DNA of 50,260 nt from an uncultured Bacteroidales bacterium (lineage in GTDB: Bacteria; Bacteroidota; Bacteroidia; Bacteroidales; P3). The stretch is taken from NCBI GenBank assembly GCA_900316235.1, contig ONCC01000023.1, positions 1-50,260 on the forward strand, given 5' to 3'. Of this stretch, positions 35,901 to 44,522 are shown piece after piece; the stretch's first letter is position 1, and each line of letters opens with the position of its first letter. The position numbers and the translations under genes are program-made. The notes beneath the pieces were generated by a model. That model was not told the DNA's origin, ran no database searches, and saw only the letters and a list, made by a program, of their open reading frames with translations.

Positions 35901-38900
35901 CTTACCATAGGCAGTGTCATAGATATCACCATAGCTGCTGTGGTTGATCGTCAGATTCAGGAGATAGCTCTCATACTCATACGTCGAGTCGTTCCAGCGC
36001 TCCACAACATACTCTCCCGACTCGTTGAAGCAATACCACCCGTTCTCCGTGCAATACTCGTCACAGGCAGTCACATACTGTGTCTCACCTGTCAGCATCT
36101 GCAAGTGCAGGTAGATGATACTGTCGCAACCGTTGGCTCTGGTATTGAAGGACTCGTACCTGCCACTCTGCGTCAGCGTGTCACCATTCCATACATAGTA
36201 ACTATCGGTGGTGACAACCGTAGTGTCGAGATAGTAGTTCTCGTTCACGGTCAGCACCAGCGTACCAACACGGAGATAGTCATTTTCGTCATAGTACTCA
36301 ACATTGTAGTAAGTACCACTCTCACAGAGATTATTGGATCTCGTCCAATAGCAGCCGCAAGAACTCACAACATAGGGTTCTTCGTTAACCATCGGCAGCA
36401 CCGTGATATGATGCCACACAATGCTGTCGCAACCCTCTGCATTCGTGTACCAGTTATAATATTCATAATCGTAATTGTAGGTGTAGCCCCACTCATCCAC
36501 ATACATGCCGTAGGCAGTATCATAGAGGTGGGTCTCACTGCCTTGGTTGATGGTCAGATTGAGGATGTACACTCTGCCTGTGTTGTAATCATATTGATAC
36601 CACACTCCGCTTTCATAGAGATTATATTCTTGATCGCCCACTCTCCATGTATAACTGTCGCAGGCGGTGGCAGACATGTAAATCGTGTCGTCAGGCTCAC
36701 TCACGGGATAAACTGTCATCGGGAAGGCAAGTTCGTTTGCATACCATCCATATCCATCGTAGTAAGCACTATCAACTGCAACACCGACACTGGAAAGACC
36801 CCATTTCACAAAGTTGCCGTCATAAAGAGTCTGGCCCATGCCGCCATTGTTTCCGCTGCCGTTGACATTAATCCACCACCAGTCGTTGTAGGGAGTCGAG
36901 AGGCTCACTTCCCCATCGTTGAACATGATGTTACTCATACTACTCCAGCCATCGTATTCATAGCTAAAGCGTGGATCGTCGTTCGCGATGGCGGTCATCA
37001 TGCTGCTGACAGTGGCATCACCGTTCCAGCGGTAGCCCCAGGCAAGGGCGGTGTCGGCCCAGTTGACGGCCAGGATGGCCTCGTTGGAACCGCTACCCAC
37101 CCAGTAGATAATCTCGTCAGCAGAGATAGTGGCATCCACCACTGTGGTAGTGTCAGTAGAAGCATCGGCGTAGCAGTTCTCCATGGTGAAGAACTGTCCG
37201 GCGGACATTTCACTGCCAGCGGCGCTGTAAACGTTGACGCCATTGGCGTTCAGAATCTCGAAGCTGCACTCGCTGTCATAACTGCCGCTGACCCAGTTGA
37301 AGCTGATGGGCATGCCGGCGCAGATGCTGACGTAGCCGGTCAGGGCGCTGCTGCCACTGGGCAGGGTGAAGGTGCTCACCACGGCACCGTTCTGCATTAC
37401 ATTGATGGCAGCATTATTCCAACCGTCGCCATAGCTGTCGGCACCCACGATGGCAACCTCGCAGTTGCCGCCGGAGCACTCGGTGGTGAAGGTGGTCGAA
37501 GTCCAGAACGAAGTATCGCTGGAACCGCAGATGGCAGCCACCGAGACCTCGTAGGTGGTCATAGGATTGAGGTTGGTGAGGGTGTAGAAGTTGGAGGTGG
37601 TTACGTAAGCCATGTTGTTGACAACCACTAACCATTCCGTCTCATTGCCGGTGGCCTCCCACATGATAGTGGCCTCGGTGGCAGTGGCGGTGGCGACGAG
37701 GTTGGTCGGAGCCGAGCAGGAGAGGGCTGCGATGCTCACATTGTCGACTGCGGCGGGAGGATTATTGCCCGAGCTGTTGTCGTTGCACCACATGAAGACA
37801 AGGTTGTAGTTGCCTGCTTCGGCAATGCTTACAACCTGGTGGTTGTTCTGCCAACTGTCGAAGAGGTTCATCTTGCCACCCAAGTCGTACCAACCGGCAG
37901 GGGTTGTGGTGGTATAACTATTAGTGCTTGTAGAACCATTGGGCAACAGGTTGGCGATGAACTGGAAGTTGGCGGGAGCCAACCATGCACGCATGTAGTC
38001 GTAGTTGCTTTCGCCCACGCTCTTCCAATCGAAGCTGACGGCATAGCTGCCGGCGGCATCGATACTGATGGTACGGTAGGCATAGCTGATAGCGGATTGG
38101 CTGTTGGTGTAGCTGTTGCTTACACCGTTGTCGTTGGAGACATAGAGTGCGTTGGAGCCGTTGACGCTGGTGGCGGAGCCGGTAATCCAAGCGTTGCCTC
38201 CATTGACGAAGAGCCAGCCGGCATCCTCGCCGGCCTCGAAGCCGGTGGCATAAGGCAGCATGGCAGGAATGGCACTGGTGGAGAAGGAAATCTCAGCAGT
38301 CAAACCCAGGCTGCTGCCGCAGTTGGCAGCCACACCGATGGTGTATTGGGTCATCGGCATAAGGTCGGTGAAGGTGTAGGTGGTGTCGATGACCGAAATC
38401 TCGCTGCCGTTCATAAGGACGGTGTAGCTGTCGGCGACAGCATCCCAGCTGATGGTGGCGCTGTTCTCAGTGACATTGACAAGGGTCAAGCCGGTAATGT
38501 CAGCACAAGCAGGCAGTACCTCAAGGGTGAGGTCGTCAAGGTACATGGTACCGTTGGGCGAGAATGCCACGACAGCCACATAGGCATTGGTGCTGTTGGC
38601 GTTGGCCAGCGAGACGGTGTACTTGGTGTACTCCGTGGCATCGACGGTGACGGTCTCCACCGGAGTGAAAGTGCTCATGTCGGCAGGGTTGCTCATGGTA
38701 CCCACCTGGAGAGAGTAGGTGTTGCTGTTCCAGCTCTCCCCCTTAGCCCAGAAGCTGATGCGGTTTCCGTTCATCGGGTAGGTCTCTATGTCGAGTGCGG
38801 GCAAGACGAATCCCATGACAGTGTTGACGGTGTCGCTACCATAACTATAGTAATAGAATTGGAGTGCATTGGTGCTATTGTAACCACTCGAATATTGGCT

Positions 38901-41900
38901 GACATAGGGATAATCGATGTAATAGCCGGTGCTTAAGTTGTTGATGCGGGTCCAGCACCATGGGAAGGCCAGGGCATTGGTGGTGCCCTGCAGGTTCTGG
39001 GCTTCGAAGTCCATGGTGTAGGGCAGGGTGCTGATGGCGTCGCACTGGGTGCGGACGCTTACGCGGGCCATCGTGGAGACATCACCTGTGCCACAGTTGG
39101 CCTCGATACCGAACACATATGGAGTGTTGGACTCTAGGTTATTGACGACATAGAGAGTATCAGAAATGTTGCTAGCAACGAGAATGGTGTCGGTATTGGT
39201 GATATTGTAGACATTATAGGTAGCGACGGTGTTGGTGGGGTCGCTCCAGTGGAGGGTGACGCTGTTGCTGGTGGCATCAGCATACTGGTCGCGGACGCGG
39301 GCGCAGGTAATCACAGCACCATCGTTGCAGCCGAGGAGCTTGTACCAAGCAGGCGTGTTGCTGGCAGTACCATCCGAGACTGCGCTGATGTTGTATTGGT
39401 TATTGTCGTTGTAGACATAACGGGCTAGCTGAACATCGGCGGTGTAAGCCTCGAAGGAGGATCCGTTAGCATAGCTACCGTGGTTGCGGATGACAGCAAC
39501 GACGATGTTGCTGGTGCCGTCCCACACGAAGGGCGTGGTGAACATCAGTGTCTGCCAGTCGGCAGAGGTGTAGCTCATGTCGCCACTCCAAACCTGCTGG
39601 AAGCTGCTGCGGTCGGCCGTGAAGCCGGCGCTGAGATTGTCATCACTGGTATTGGCCAGGTAGACTTCACAGTTGGTGAAGTAAGTGCCACCATTGGTAT
39701 TGGCAGGCTTAAACTGCAGAGCCTTGATGGTGCCGATACCTTCCAGGCGGTCGGCGGGGATAATCACCTCGCTGTAGCTGTTGTTATAGAGGCTGTAGCC
39801 GGGGACGTAGCTATTGACAGCGTCGCTGGCGTCGGCGTTCTTTACCGTCACCGAGCTGACACCTTCGCCACAGTCCATCGTGTAGTTGACGCTGAGCATG
39901 AGGAACTCGATGCTGTCGCAGCCATCGATTGTATACTCAATGTGGGGATAGAGACCGTCGCCGGTAAGGGTGTCGCCGTACCATACATAGTAGTTGGTTG
40001 CGGTGGCTTGGATGGTGTCGTAGTACTCGGGATGGATGGTCAGCACGAGGGTGCGGGCTACCATGCAGCCATATTCATCATAGATGGTATCGCCATAGAT
40101 ACCACTTTCGGTGAAGGTATAGCCGTCAAAATAGTAAATACCGCAAGCCTCGTCCTCGTAGGTCTGCTGGGAAATACCGTCGCAGGCGGTGCGGACAGAG
40201 ACCGTCGCCAGCGAGCTCACATCGTCGGCCGAGCAGACAACCTGCACACCGAAGGTGTATTCCGTGTTGGAGGCGAGGTTATAGATGGTGTAGCTATTTC
40301 CGTAGACAAAAGTGTCTATCACTTCACCATTCATATATATATTATAGAGTCCATTGCTAGTGCTGTCACCCCAATAGAGGGTAGCGCTGTTGGTGGTGCT
40401 AGTGACTGTCAAGCCATTGACGGGCAGACAGCTGGGGCAAGCGTTGTCCAATGTGAAGAAGTTACTTGCAATGGAGCTGGCATCGGTACAGGTGTAGACA
40501 GCAGCGCCGCCACCGTCATAGATAACGAAGGAGACTTCACCATCATAGGAGCCTGTATTCCAGATGAAATTGACAGGATAGTCGCCACAGACGGAGAATG
40601 TAGCGGTGGCTTCGGAATTGTCGACGGCAAAAGAGCCGATGACGTTTCCTGCCTGCATCACATTGATGGAGCCTCCATTCCAACCGTCACCGTAGCTGTC
40701 GCTACCGACGATGGTGATGTTGCAATAGTTGCCAGTGCAGTCGATGAAGGAAGTGTCGCTGCCACTGTCTTCCAAAGTGGTGAAGGTGTAGCTGGTCCAG
40801 ACAGAGGTGTCGCTGTCACCGCAATTAGCTGCAACGGCAACCGAATAACTGGTCATGGGCATAAGACCCGTCATTGTGAAGCTGGGAGTGCTAGTCCAAT
40901 AGACCTCCCCGTCGCTCTCAGAATACACATACCAAACCGACTCATATCCCAAGCTCTGCCAAGTGATGGTAGCTTCGTTAGCAGTGGTGGTGGCAGTGAG
41001 ATTGGTAACGGGCAGGCAGCCAGTGCTCTCCAGAACAAGGATATTATCAACGTGCAGGTTGTTGTCGCCACCACTTTGGGTCGATTGGGCATAGAAGGCC
41101 ACACGGACAGTCTGACCAGCATACTGTGCAAGGCTGACATACTGGGTCAGGTAGGAGGTGCTGGCGATGGAGGTCAAGTTGATGTCTGAGAGCAGGCTCC
41201 ATGTTTGACCGTCAGTACTGGCGAGGACATAGAATTTCTGAGATTCGTTGCTCTCAAAGCCTTCTGCGGCAGCAGTGCCGCTGTATTTTGTGAAAGCAGC
41301 ATCGAAGGTCAACAGAGGATTGGTGGCATCACTGAGGTCAATCTCAGGGGTAATCATCCATTTCCTGCAGCTTGAGCCGTAAATGTTGACATAGTAGTGG
41401 CCAGCTGCAAGACCGTTGTACTCGGTATTTTTATAAGTCCACACGCTGTTGGCACCGAGGGGCAAAGCGGTGCCTGCGAGCACCTCATCAGCAGTGATGT
41501 TGGTAGCGCCTCCCCAGCAAGGATCGTTGGACAAAGAGACATCGAAGGTCTCGCTAAAAGGCAGTGCATAAGCAACGCAGGTGGTGCGGCCACTGACGGT
41601 TATCATTGCGGCATCACCAGCAGGGCAGTTTGTCTGGACAGCAAAGGTGTATGGGGTGTTTGCATCGAGGCCCATGACAGTGTAGGAGGTGTCGGTGATG
41701 CCGGAAGCCACGAGGGTGTTACTGCCATCTCCTCCTACTATATATATAGAATAAGAGGCGTTGGTGTTAGCCTCATTGGGCAGCCAGCTGAGGGTGATGC
41801 TGTTGCTCGAAGCAGCGTCAACGGCCACAGAGACAACTTCCAGACAGGAGGGCAACTCCTCGAGGGTCACGTCGTCGACATACAATGTTCCGTTGCTCTT

Positions 41901-43250
41901 TTGTGCCCAAATGGCCACATAGGCATCGGTGGCGTTGGCATTGGCCAACGGTACTGCATATTTGGTATAGGTAGTACCGCTGACAACAACGCTGTCGATA
42001 AGAACAAAGGTGTTGAAATCAGTGGGGTCGGACATGGTGCCGATGTAGACCACCTTGTTGTAGGAGGCGCTCGACGAGCGGCCCCAGAAGGTGATGCGGT
42101 TGGCATTCATGGGATAAAGAGTCACGTCGAGCGGAGGCAGGACGGCTACCTGAACCTCCGGATAGGAAGCGGAGGTACCTCCGGTGAACTGCAAATAGCG
42201 GCTACCGGTGTGGACATAGGAAGAAGAGTTGTTGCACACAGGGTAGTAGTTATACGAGCTGCTGGTGGCATCGTTGATGCGTGTCCAGCACCAAGGGAAC
42301 TTCTCCATGCTGGTGGAAGTACCCATCAAATCACCATCTTCGAAGCCCATGACGTAGGGCAATGAGATGGGAGCACAGGCTGTGCGGAAGTTCACGGTCT
42401 TGTAGCCACTCTCCAAGCTATCAGAGCAGAGAGCTTTTACGCGAGCATTATAAGCGGTATTCGGATTGAGAGAGAAGAGACCAAAAGAAGTGTCTGTCTG
42501 CGGAGCCCAAATACTCCAAATAGAATCGGCATCTGTCTTGGTTTCGAACTGATAGAGTCCGGCCTCGGTGCCACTCCAGCTGAAGCTGGCCCCTTCGGAG
42601 GTAATGTCAAAGACATTAAGGGTAGCGGGCTTTGTGCAAATAGGACCACTGCCACCGGGGATGATTCCAAGAACAATTTGGTTCTTAAAGGCTGGGAGGG
42701 TGCCTGTGACACCTGGTGCGGAGACATTAAAAGGAGAACTGTCTTGATATTTGTACAGAGCCTGGTTAGTTGCACTAAAGGTCAGGCATGACATGTGAGG
42801 AGAGCTGGAGTAACTCCCCGTGACATCTGTTACGGTGAGAATCAAGTTTGAAGTACCGTCATACGAGAACGGAGTCTCAAACTCTATTGTCGTCCATTCA
42901 CCAACAGCGAAAGTAACAGAGCCGGAATAAACAAGGTCGGCTTCACTCATGGCCACCCAGTCGGAAGTTGATAAAAACTCATCTTTGTCCGTGAGAGCCA
43001 TGTACACGTTGTAAGTACGTGTCTTTTCGCCACCAGTGTTTTGGAATGCCACACTGGCGATGGAACCAGCCATTCCAATCTCGTCAGCAGTATAAATTTG
43101 CTGCGAAATACTGTAATTGTAAAAATTGTAACCTGGTAGGTACGAATTGGTAGTTGTACCTTCGCCAATGGATACTTCCACTTGCGCTCGGCCCACCCAA
43201 GGCACGCAAAGCAGCGCCAAGAGGGCCAAAAGTTGTAATGTTTTTTTCAT
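29994..43250 (-). CDS. Giant modular T9SS-secreted surface protein (4,418 residues)
   Basis: A signal peptide MKKTLQLLALLALLCVPWVGRAQ opens a repetitive extracellular protein. The first 2,000 residues alternate fibronectin-type modules (SATISWDAVADSYTVLMNG style), jelly-roll/choice-of-anchor-type domains (LPYVMGFEDGDLMG, PFSETFDVS, LPYTMDFEAQNLQG) and DSYGDGWNGG-type beta modules. A Tyr-rich central part follows, then about 27 alternating Cys modules (residues about 3,060-4,340). The last 75 residues (LNVSIYPNPTHG to IKRVILK) are a T9SS type A sorting domain, so it should be attached or released at the cell surface. No catalytic motif was recognised; adhesion or a surface-layer-like filament is the likely role. 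The uninterrupted 13.3-kb frame is notable. Own promoter at 43398 and own terminator. Confidence 0.95.
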   Translation of the reverse strand: MKKTLQLLALLALLCVPWVGRAQVEVSIGEGTTTNSYLPGYNFYNYSISQQIYTADEIGMAGSIASVAFQNTGGEKTRTYNVYMALTDKDEFLSTSDWVAMSEADLVYSGSVTFAVGEWTTIEFETPFSYDGTSNLILTVTDVTGSYSSSPHMSCLTFSATNQALYKYQDSSPFNVSAPGVTGTLPAFKNQIVLGIIPGGSGPICTKPATLNVFDITSEGASFSWSGTEAGLYQFETKTDADSIWSIWAPQTDTSFGLFSLNPNTAYNARVKALCSDSLESGYKTVNFRTACAPISLPYVMGFEDGDLMGTSTSMEKFPWCWTRINDATSSSYNYYPVCNNSSSYVHTGSRYLQFTGGTSASYPEVQVAVLPPLDVTLYPMNANRITFWGRSSSASYNKVVYIGTMSDPTDFNTFVLIDSVVVSGTTYTKYAVPLANANATDAYVAIWAQKSNGTLYVDDVTLEELPSCLEVVSVAVDAASSNSITLSWLPNEANTNASYSIYIVGGDGSNTLVASGITDTSYTVMGLDANTPYTFAVQTNCPAGDAAMITVSGRTTCVAYALPFSETFDVSLSNDPCWGGATNITADEVLAGTALPLGANSVWTYKNTEYNGLAAGHYYVNIYGSSCRKWMITPEIDLSDATNPLLTFDAAFTKYSGTAAAEGFESNESQKFYVLASTDGQTWSLLSDINLTSIASTSYLTQYVSLAQYAGQTVRVAFYAQSTQSGGDNNLHVDNILVLESTGCLPVTNLTATTTANEATITWQSLGYESVWYVYSESDGEVYWTSTPSFTMTGLMPMTSYSVAVAANCGDSDTSVWTSYTFTTLEDSGSDTSFIDCTGNYCNITIVGSDSYGDGWNGGSINVMQAGNVIGSFAVDNSEATATFSVCGDYPVNFIWNTGSYDGEVSFVIYDGGGAAVYTCTDASSIASNFFTLDNACPSCLPVNGLTVTSTTNSATLYWGDSTSNGLYNIYMNGEVIDTFVYGNSYTIYNLASNTEYTFGVQVVCSADDVSSLATVSVRTACDGISQQTYEDEACGIYYFDGYTFTESGIYGDTIYDEYGCMVARTLVLTIHPEYYDTIQATATNYYVWYGDTLTGDGLYPHIEYTIDGCDSIEFLMLSVNYTMDCGEGVSSVTVKNADASDAVNSYVPGYSLYNNSYSEVIIPADRLEGIGTIKALQFKPANTNGGTYFTNCEVYLANTSDDNLSAGFTADRSSFQQVWSGDMSYTSADWQTLMFTTPFVWDGTSNIVVAVIRNHGSYANGSSFEAYTADVQLARYVYNDNNQYNISAVSDGTASNTPAWYKLLGCNDGAVITCARVRDQYADATSNSVTLHWSDPTNTVATYNVYNITNTDTILVASNISDTLYVVNNLESNTPYVFGIEANCGTGDVSTMARVSVRTQCDAISTLPYTMDFEAQNLQGTTNALAFPWCWTRINNLSTGYYIDYPYVSQYSSGYNSTNALQFYYYSYGSDTVNTVMGFVLPALDIETYPMNGNRISFWAKGESWNSNTYSLQVGTMSNPADMSTFTPVETVTVDATEYTKYTVSLANANSTNAYVAVVAFSPNGTMYLDDLTLEVLPACADITGLTLVNVTENSATISWDAVADSYTVLMNGSEISVIDTTYTFTDLMPMTQYTIGVAANCGSSLGLTAEISFSTSAIPAMLPYATGFEAGEDAGWLFVNGGNAWITGSATSVNGSNALYVSNDNGVSNSYTNSQSAISYAYRTISIDAAGSYAVSFDWKSVGESNYDYMRAWLAPANFQFIANLLPNGSTSTNSYTTTTPAGWYDLGGKMNLFDSWQNNHQVVSIAEAGNYNLVFMWCNDNSSGNNPPAAVDNVSIAALSCSAPTNLVATATATEATIMWEATGNETEWLVVVNNMAYVTTSNFYTLTNLNPMTTYEVSVAAICGSSDTSFWTSTTFTTECSGGNCEVAIVGADSYGDGWNNAAINVMQNGAVVSTFTLPSGSSALTGYVSICAGMPISFNWVSGSYDSECSFEILNANGVNVYSAAGSEMSAGQFFTMENCYADASTDTTTVVDATISADEIIYWVGSGSNEAILAVNWADTALAWGYRWNGDATVSSMMTAIANDDPRFSYEYDGWSSMSNIMFNDGEVSLSTPYNDWWWINVNGSGNNGGMGQTLYDGNFVKWGLSSVGVAVDSAYYDGYGWYANELAFPMTVYPVSEPDDTIYMSATACDSYTWRVGDQEYNLYESGVWYQYDYNTGRVYILNLTINQGSETHLYDTAYGMYVDEWGYTYNYDYEYYNWYTNAEGCDSIVWHHITVLPMVNEEPYVVSSCGCYWTRSNNLCESGTYYNVEYYDENDYLRVGTLVLTVNENYYLDTTVVTTDSYYVWNGDTLTQSGRYESFNTRANGCDSIIYLHLQMLTGETQYVTACDEYCTENGWYCFNESGEYVVERWNDSTYEYESYLLNLTINHSSYGDIYDTAYGKFVLDEYNYYNYDCEFYYTMEGANAVGCDSIVYLHVTVLPIVNEETVVVSACDYYGTRYYNYSESGVYENVVYVDEEGNLRIGTVDLTINHSYSFDTTIVTSESFYVWNGDTLTQSGWYSSYNTTVGGCDSTYWLHLQILSGETQTVTACDYYYDEQWNYYGESGTYVVDRWNDSSYVSYILNLTINHSQRVDTTIVFDGNPVVWNGQVYTEPGYYTYTTTGSNGCDSTQQLHLVTIQEVTIDMTGDGYLWDYTNQMRIHNDTTIVYEGEGRCYQLATFVPSEGEYYNVAGEFCRVVSVALDGESLALDNIKVYEGMGSSGYIIYDVCIPNDGANHTLNVVYGPYYDETSCNSMYNMQVTDPFDTTAWVNWVAGVGTHTYEVSYGLYDEFNADSLTFSGNYTTVNVTSYDTNISYQLTGLQMNTHYAVIVKMFCENGGWWYYWSGFWTAGAPHSITLSNNGGAVSGELWGRDTTITYNYYEGWSYGTSLYSISNEWVDDYEVARNRRELHQVIVDGQSLNLNGDTTASYQFMPSFVEEDITGYNFRINYDADHTVQFIFGPGAGDVVYDTVMLNQTVCGSFAWELSGETYTQSGVYMYTVVSENVETTYILNLTVNNATNNLYTETACDSYTWNNTPYSVSGSYTYSYTNEAGCASVDTLQLTINQSTTGSEVVSACNSYVWHGREFFAATDTATYTTVNANGCDSTVTLHLTINQCSTTEITACDSYIWHGIPYTNSGVFTYGNDTLVLTINRSTRGIEVATACNSYEWHGNLYTESIITTDTTENAAGCDSITTLYLTVNQCSTEEVTACDSYEWNNLLLTSSGVYTLGNDTLILTINRSTRGIEVVSACNSYEWHGTVYTSSINNVTYTTTNAAGCDSVATLYLTVNQCSTTDAVACDSYLWNGSLYNASGTYIIGNDTLNLTINRSNFGDTIAQVCGSFNWYEHTGLAIDTTVAHHFANYNQAGCDSIVTLHLTVFSCSTTEATACESYRWHGNTYTSSGIYRIDHDTLILTINRASHGDTIARACGSFDWYEHLGMTTDTTVDHAFVGINSNGCDSVVTLHLIVNDCSTTEAVACDSYVWEKNGQTYTSSGVFRDGYDTLRLTINRANHKDIFVTSCGNYDWYEYTGLNQSMTVDHTFEGGNQYGCDSIVSLHLTITECTAREVTACNIYVWHNMPLTSSGTYVYGSDTLHLTISRRSVGDTLAIAYGSFDWYGNHITVTGTYDHTLIGANQYGCDSTISLLAIILEQPSNVLPSKDVPEIVYYTGCDTVFIPYGNTQIPITTSRSIPSILTGDSIVVTVNHSSTGDTIAQACGSFDWYQHSLTESSTVTHTFAGANHSSCDSVVTLHLTINQCSTLDTTVCGQFTWHGQTFRSSTVWNDGNDTLRLTVNQPSTGDTTAEACGSYDWYEHVNVTQSGNLTHLFTNAAGCDSTVTLHLTINQCSKTDTTVCGSYTWNGHLYRSSGTYKDGNDTLVLNVKQKSTGDTLVTVCGSYDWYEHQNVTQSGDLTHVFTNAVGCDSTVTLHLTVNSCSTTDVEACGTYVWKGSSYNASGRYIIGADTLNLTIKEQPTGDTTATVCGGLSWYEHGFLSESTTVTHAFEKAFGCDSIVTLHLTVYQCSTTEEITCDSYEWHSNVYDQSGTFIDGHDTLRLTIRRSSVGVETATACNMYSWYGRIFTESTDTATRVVSNTVGCDSVITLHLTVNQCSSTDLTVCDSVTWHGVLYTQSGTFFDGHDTLHLTVNNSTTGVETVTACNSYDWYEHTGITASCYNLTHTFVAGNQYGCDSIVTLNLTINQCSRTEVTECDSYVWRGTTYTQSGTYTDGNDTLVLTINHSVATEQNVTANNSYTWHGQTYTQSGDYTWEGTTVAGCDSTVTLHLTINNGIDDVEEAELNVSIYPNPTHGLVNIEANGNVSKVEVYDINGRKVAIYDNTTIIDLSNMASGTYTMRIHTQLGTTIKRVILK
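30243..34065 (-). repeat. Coding array of about 27 alternating Cys modules (types A and B)
   Basis: Type A (about 38 residues) reads CSTTEVTACDSYEWHG..YT.SG.Y..GNDTL.LTIN; type B (about 50 residues) reads STGDT..ACGSYDWYEH...S...THTF..A.GCDS.VTLHLTVNQ. They alternate in some 13 A/B pairs, each pair about 265-285 nt. Each module has two near-invariant cysteines that could form one disulfide. One pair in the middle (near 31.98-32.25 kb) is degenerate (YYTGCDTVFIPYGNTQIP). The copies differ at many silent and coding sites, so the array is old rather than recently amplified. Confidence 0.9.
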
Positions 43251-43397
43251 GGTTGTTTGTTTTTGGGGTTAATAATTAATTTTCAATTCGATAACTTTTT
43301 TTCTATTTCTTTTGATTTTATAATTTCGACTCTCATAAATATTATAATATGCTGATAATAAACCCCTACACACAATAGAGATAATAATTCAACACAG

Positions 43398-43429
43398 CAA
43401 AGTTAATAACTATTTTTCTTTTTTGCAAA
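43398..43429 (-). promoter_or_regulatory. Promoter of the giant surface-protein gene (-33 TTTG, -7 TAACTTTG)
   Basis: On the minus strand TAACTTTG (43398-43405) matches the -7 consensus and TTTGC (43425-43429) sits 20 nt upstream as the -33. It predicts a 5' leader of about 140 A/T-rich nt before the ATG at 43250. The rest of 43251-43593 holds only this leader and palindrome copy 4. Confidence 0.7.
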
Positions 43430-43497
43430 TATTTAACAAAAAAAATTTATACACTTTCCTGTCAACAACATATCAACCAGCCACTTACACAAAACAC

Positions 43498-43575
43498 CAT
43501 CTCCCTACCAACTCCTACCCAACACCCTACCAACTCCTACCACGGTAGGAGTTGGTAGGGTGTTGATAGGTCGTT
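43498..43575. repeat. Dispersed palindromic repeat, copy 4
   Basis: Two perfectly complementary 21-bp arms (43521-43541 and 43544-43564) separated by AC, with a further left-hand CTACCAACTC unit. The centre is CCACGG instead of CCATGG. The outer arm bases (AACACC/GGTGTT) differ from copy 3 yet remain paired. It lies between the promoter of the giant gene and the DUF3089 stop. Confidence 0.9.
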
Positions 43576-43593
43576 GGCTAGATGTTTATACCT

Positions 43594-44517
43594 CTACGAG
43601 CGATGGAGAAAACGATTGGAACGCAGCGCGATATTCCGGCGCAGACAGTCGCGGAAGAGCGAGATCTCTAGACAATGGTAATTGCCCTCCCTCCCAATGA
43701 GGGGCAGCATATAGTCGTCGCGGTGGTAGCCGCCTATGTGGAGCAAAAGCGTCGCCGTGTCGAGGGTGACGGTGAGGGTGTCGCCATAGCGCGGGTCAAT
43801 GAGTGTAGCCGGCGTGGCGTCGGTGCGCCAGCTGACAGGATTGATAGCCATGAGGTTGCCGTCGCTGAGGAATGGAATGGCACAACTGTTGTCGCGCACC
43901 GAGTTATAGCATATGGTCACACCCAGGTCGGCACTGTCCTGCGCCGGGCGGATATGGGCATTGGTGTCGCTCACCTTGTATCCGATGACATAGGCTGCCA
44001 CCAGGCGGCTGTAGGTGCTGTCGTCCATGGACTTCAACAGGTCGACAACAGCCATAGCCCCCTGACTGAAACCTGCAAGGATGAAAGGCCTGCCATTGTT
44101 ATAGTGCTCCAGATAATAGGCAAAAGCCTTGCGCACATCGCCATAAGCCAACGGCATGCGGGCTTGGACAAGGCTGTCGCTGGTGTATGTCTCCATGGTC
44201 ACCTGGCGGTAGTAGGGCGAGTAATAGTTGAGCTCGCCGGCCAACAGCTGGTCCACACCCACCATCTCGCCGTACAGCAGCGCGCGGATGCTGTCGTTGC
44301 GGGTGTCGGCATAGTGCATGGGATGGCCGTCCAGCGTGTAGTCGCCGCACTCGGTGGAGACGATATAGAACACATCCACCGCCGCATCGCGGTCGACAAC
44401 GTACCACTGAGCAGTGTCACTGTAGTCCGGTTCTGCCGGAACGACATCGCCTTTCGGCGCACAAGCGACAAAACAAAAAGCCAGCCCCAAAACGGCAGCC
44501 ATCTTCATTGTATGCAT
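43594..44517 (-). CDS. DUF3089-family alpha/beta-hydrolase-like lipoprotein
   Basis: A 307-residue lipoprotein (MHTMKMAAVLGLAFCFVACAPK, lipobox Cys near residue 19). The DUF3089 domain has an alpha/beta-hydrolase nucleophile elbow FILAGFSQGAMAV (G-x-S-x-G), preceded by YYLEHYNNGRPF. VDVFYIVSTECGDYTLDG and QLLAGELNYYSPYYRQ are conserved in the family. Probably a periplasmic esterase or lipase-like enzyme; substrate unknown. Start at ATG 44517, 5 nt after the stop of the metallophosphoesterase gene; the frame open to 44685 overlaps that gene and lacks a signal. Confidence 0.85.
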   Translation of the reverse strand: MHTMKMAAVLGLAFCFVACAPKGDVVPAEPDYSDTAQWYVVDRDAAVDVFYIVSTECGDYTLDGHPMHYADTRNDSIRALLYGEMVGVDQLLAGELNYYSPYYRQVTMETYTSDSLVQARMPLAYGDVRKAFAYYLEHYNNGRPFILAGFSQGAMAVVDLLKSMDDSTYSRLVAAYVIGYKVSDTNAHIRPAQDSADLGVTICYNSVRDNSCAIPFLSDGNLMAINPVSWRTDATPATLIDPRYGDTLTVTLDTATLLLHIGGYHRDDYMLPLIGREGNYHCLEISLFRDCLRRNIALRSNRFLHRS

Positions 44518-44522
44518 AATCT

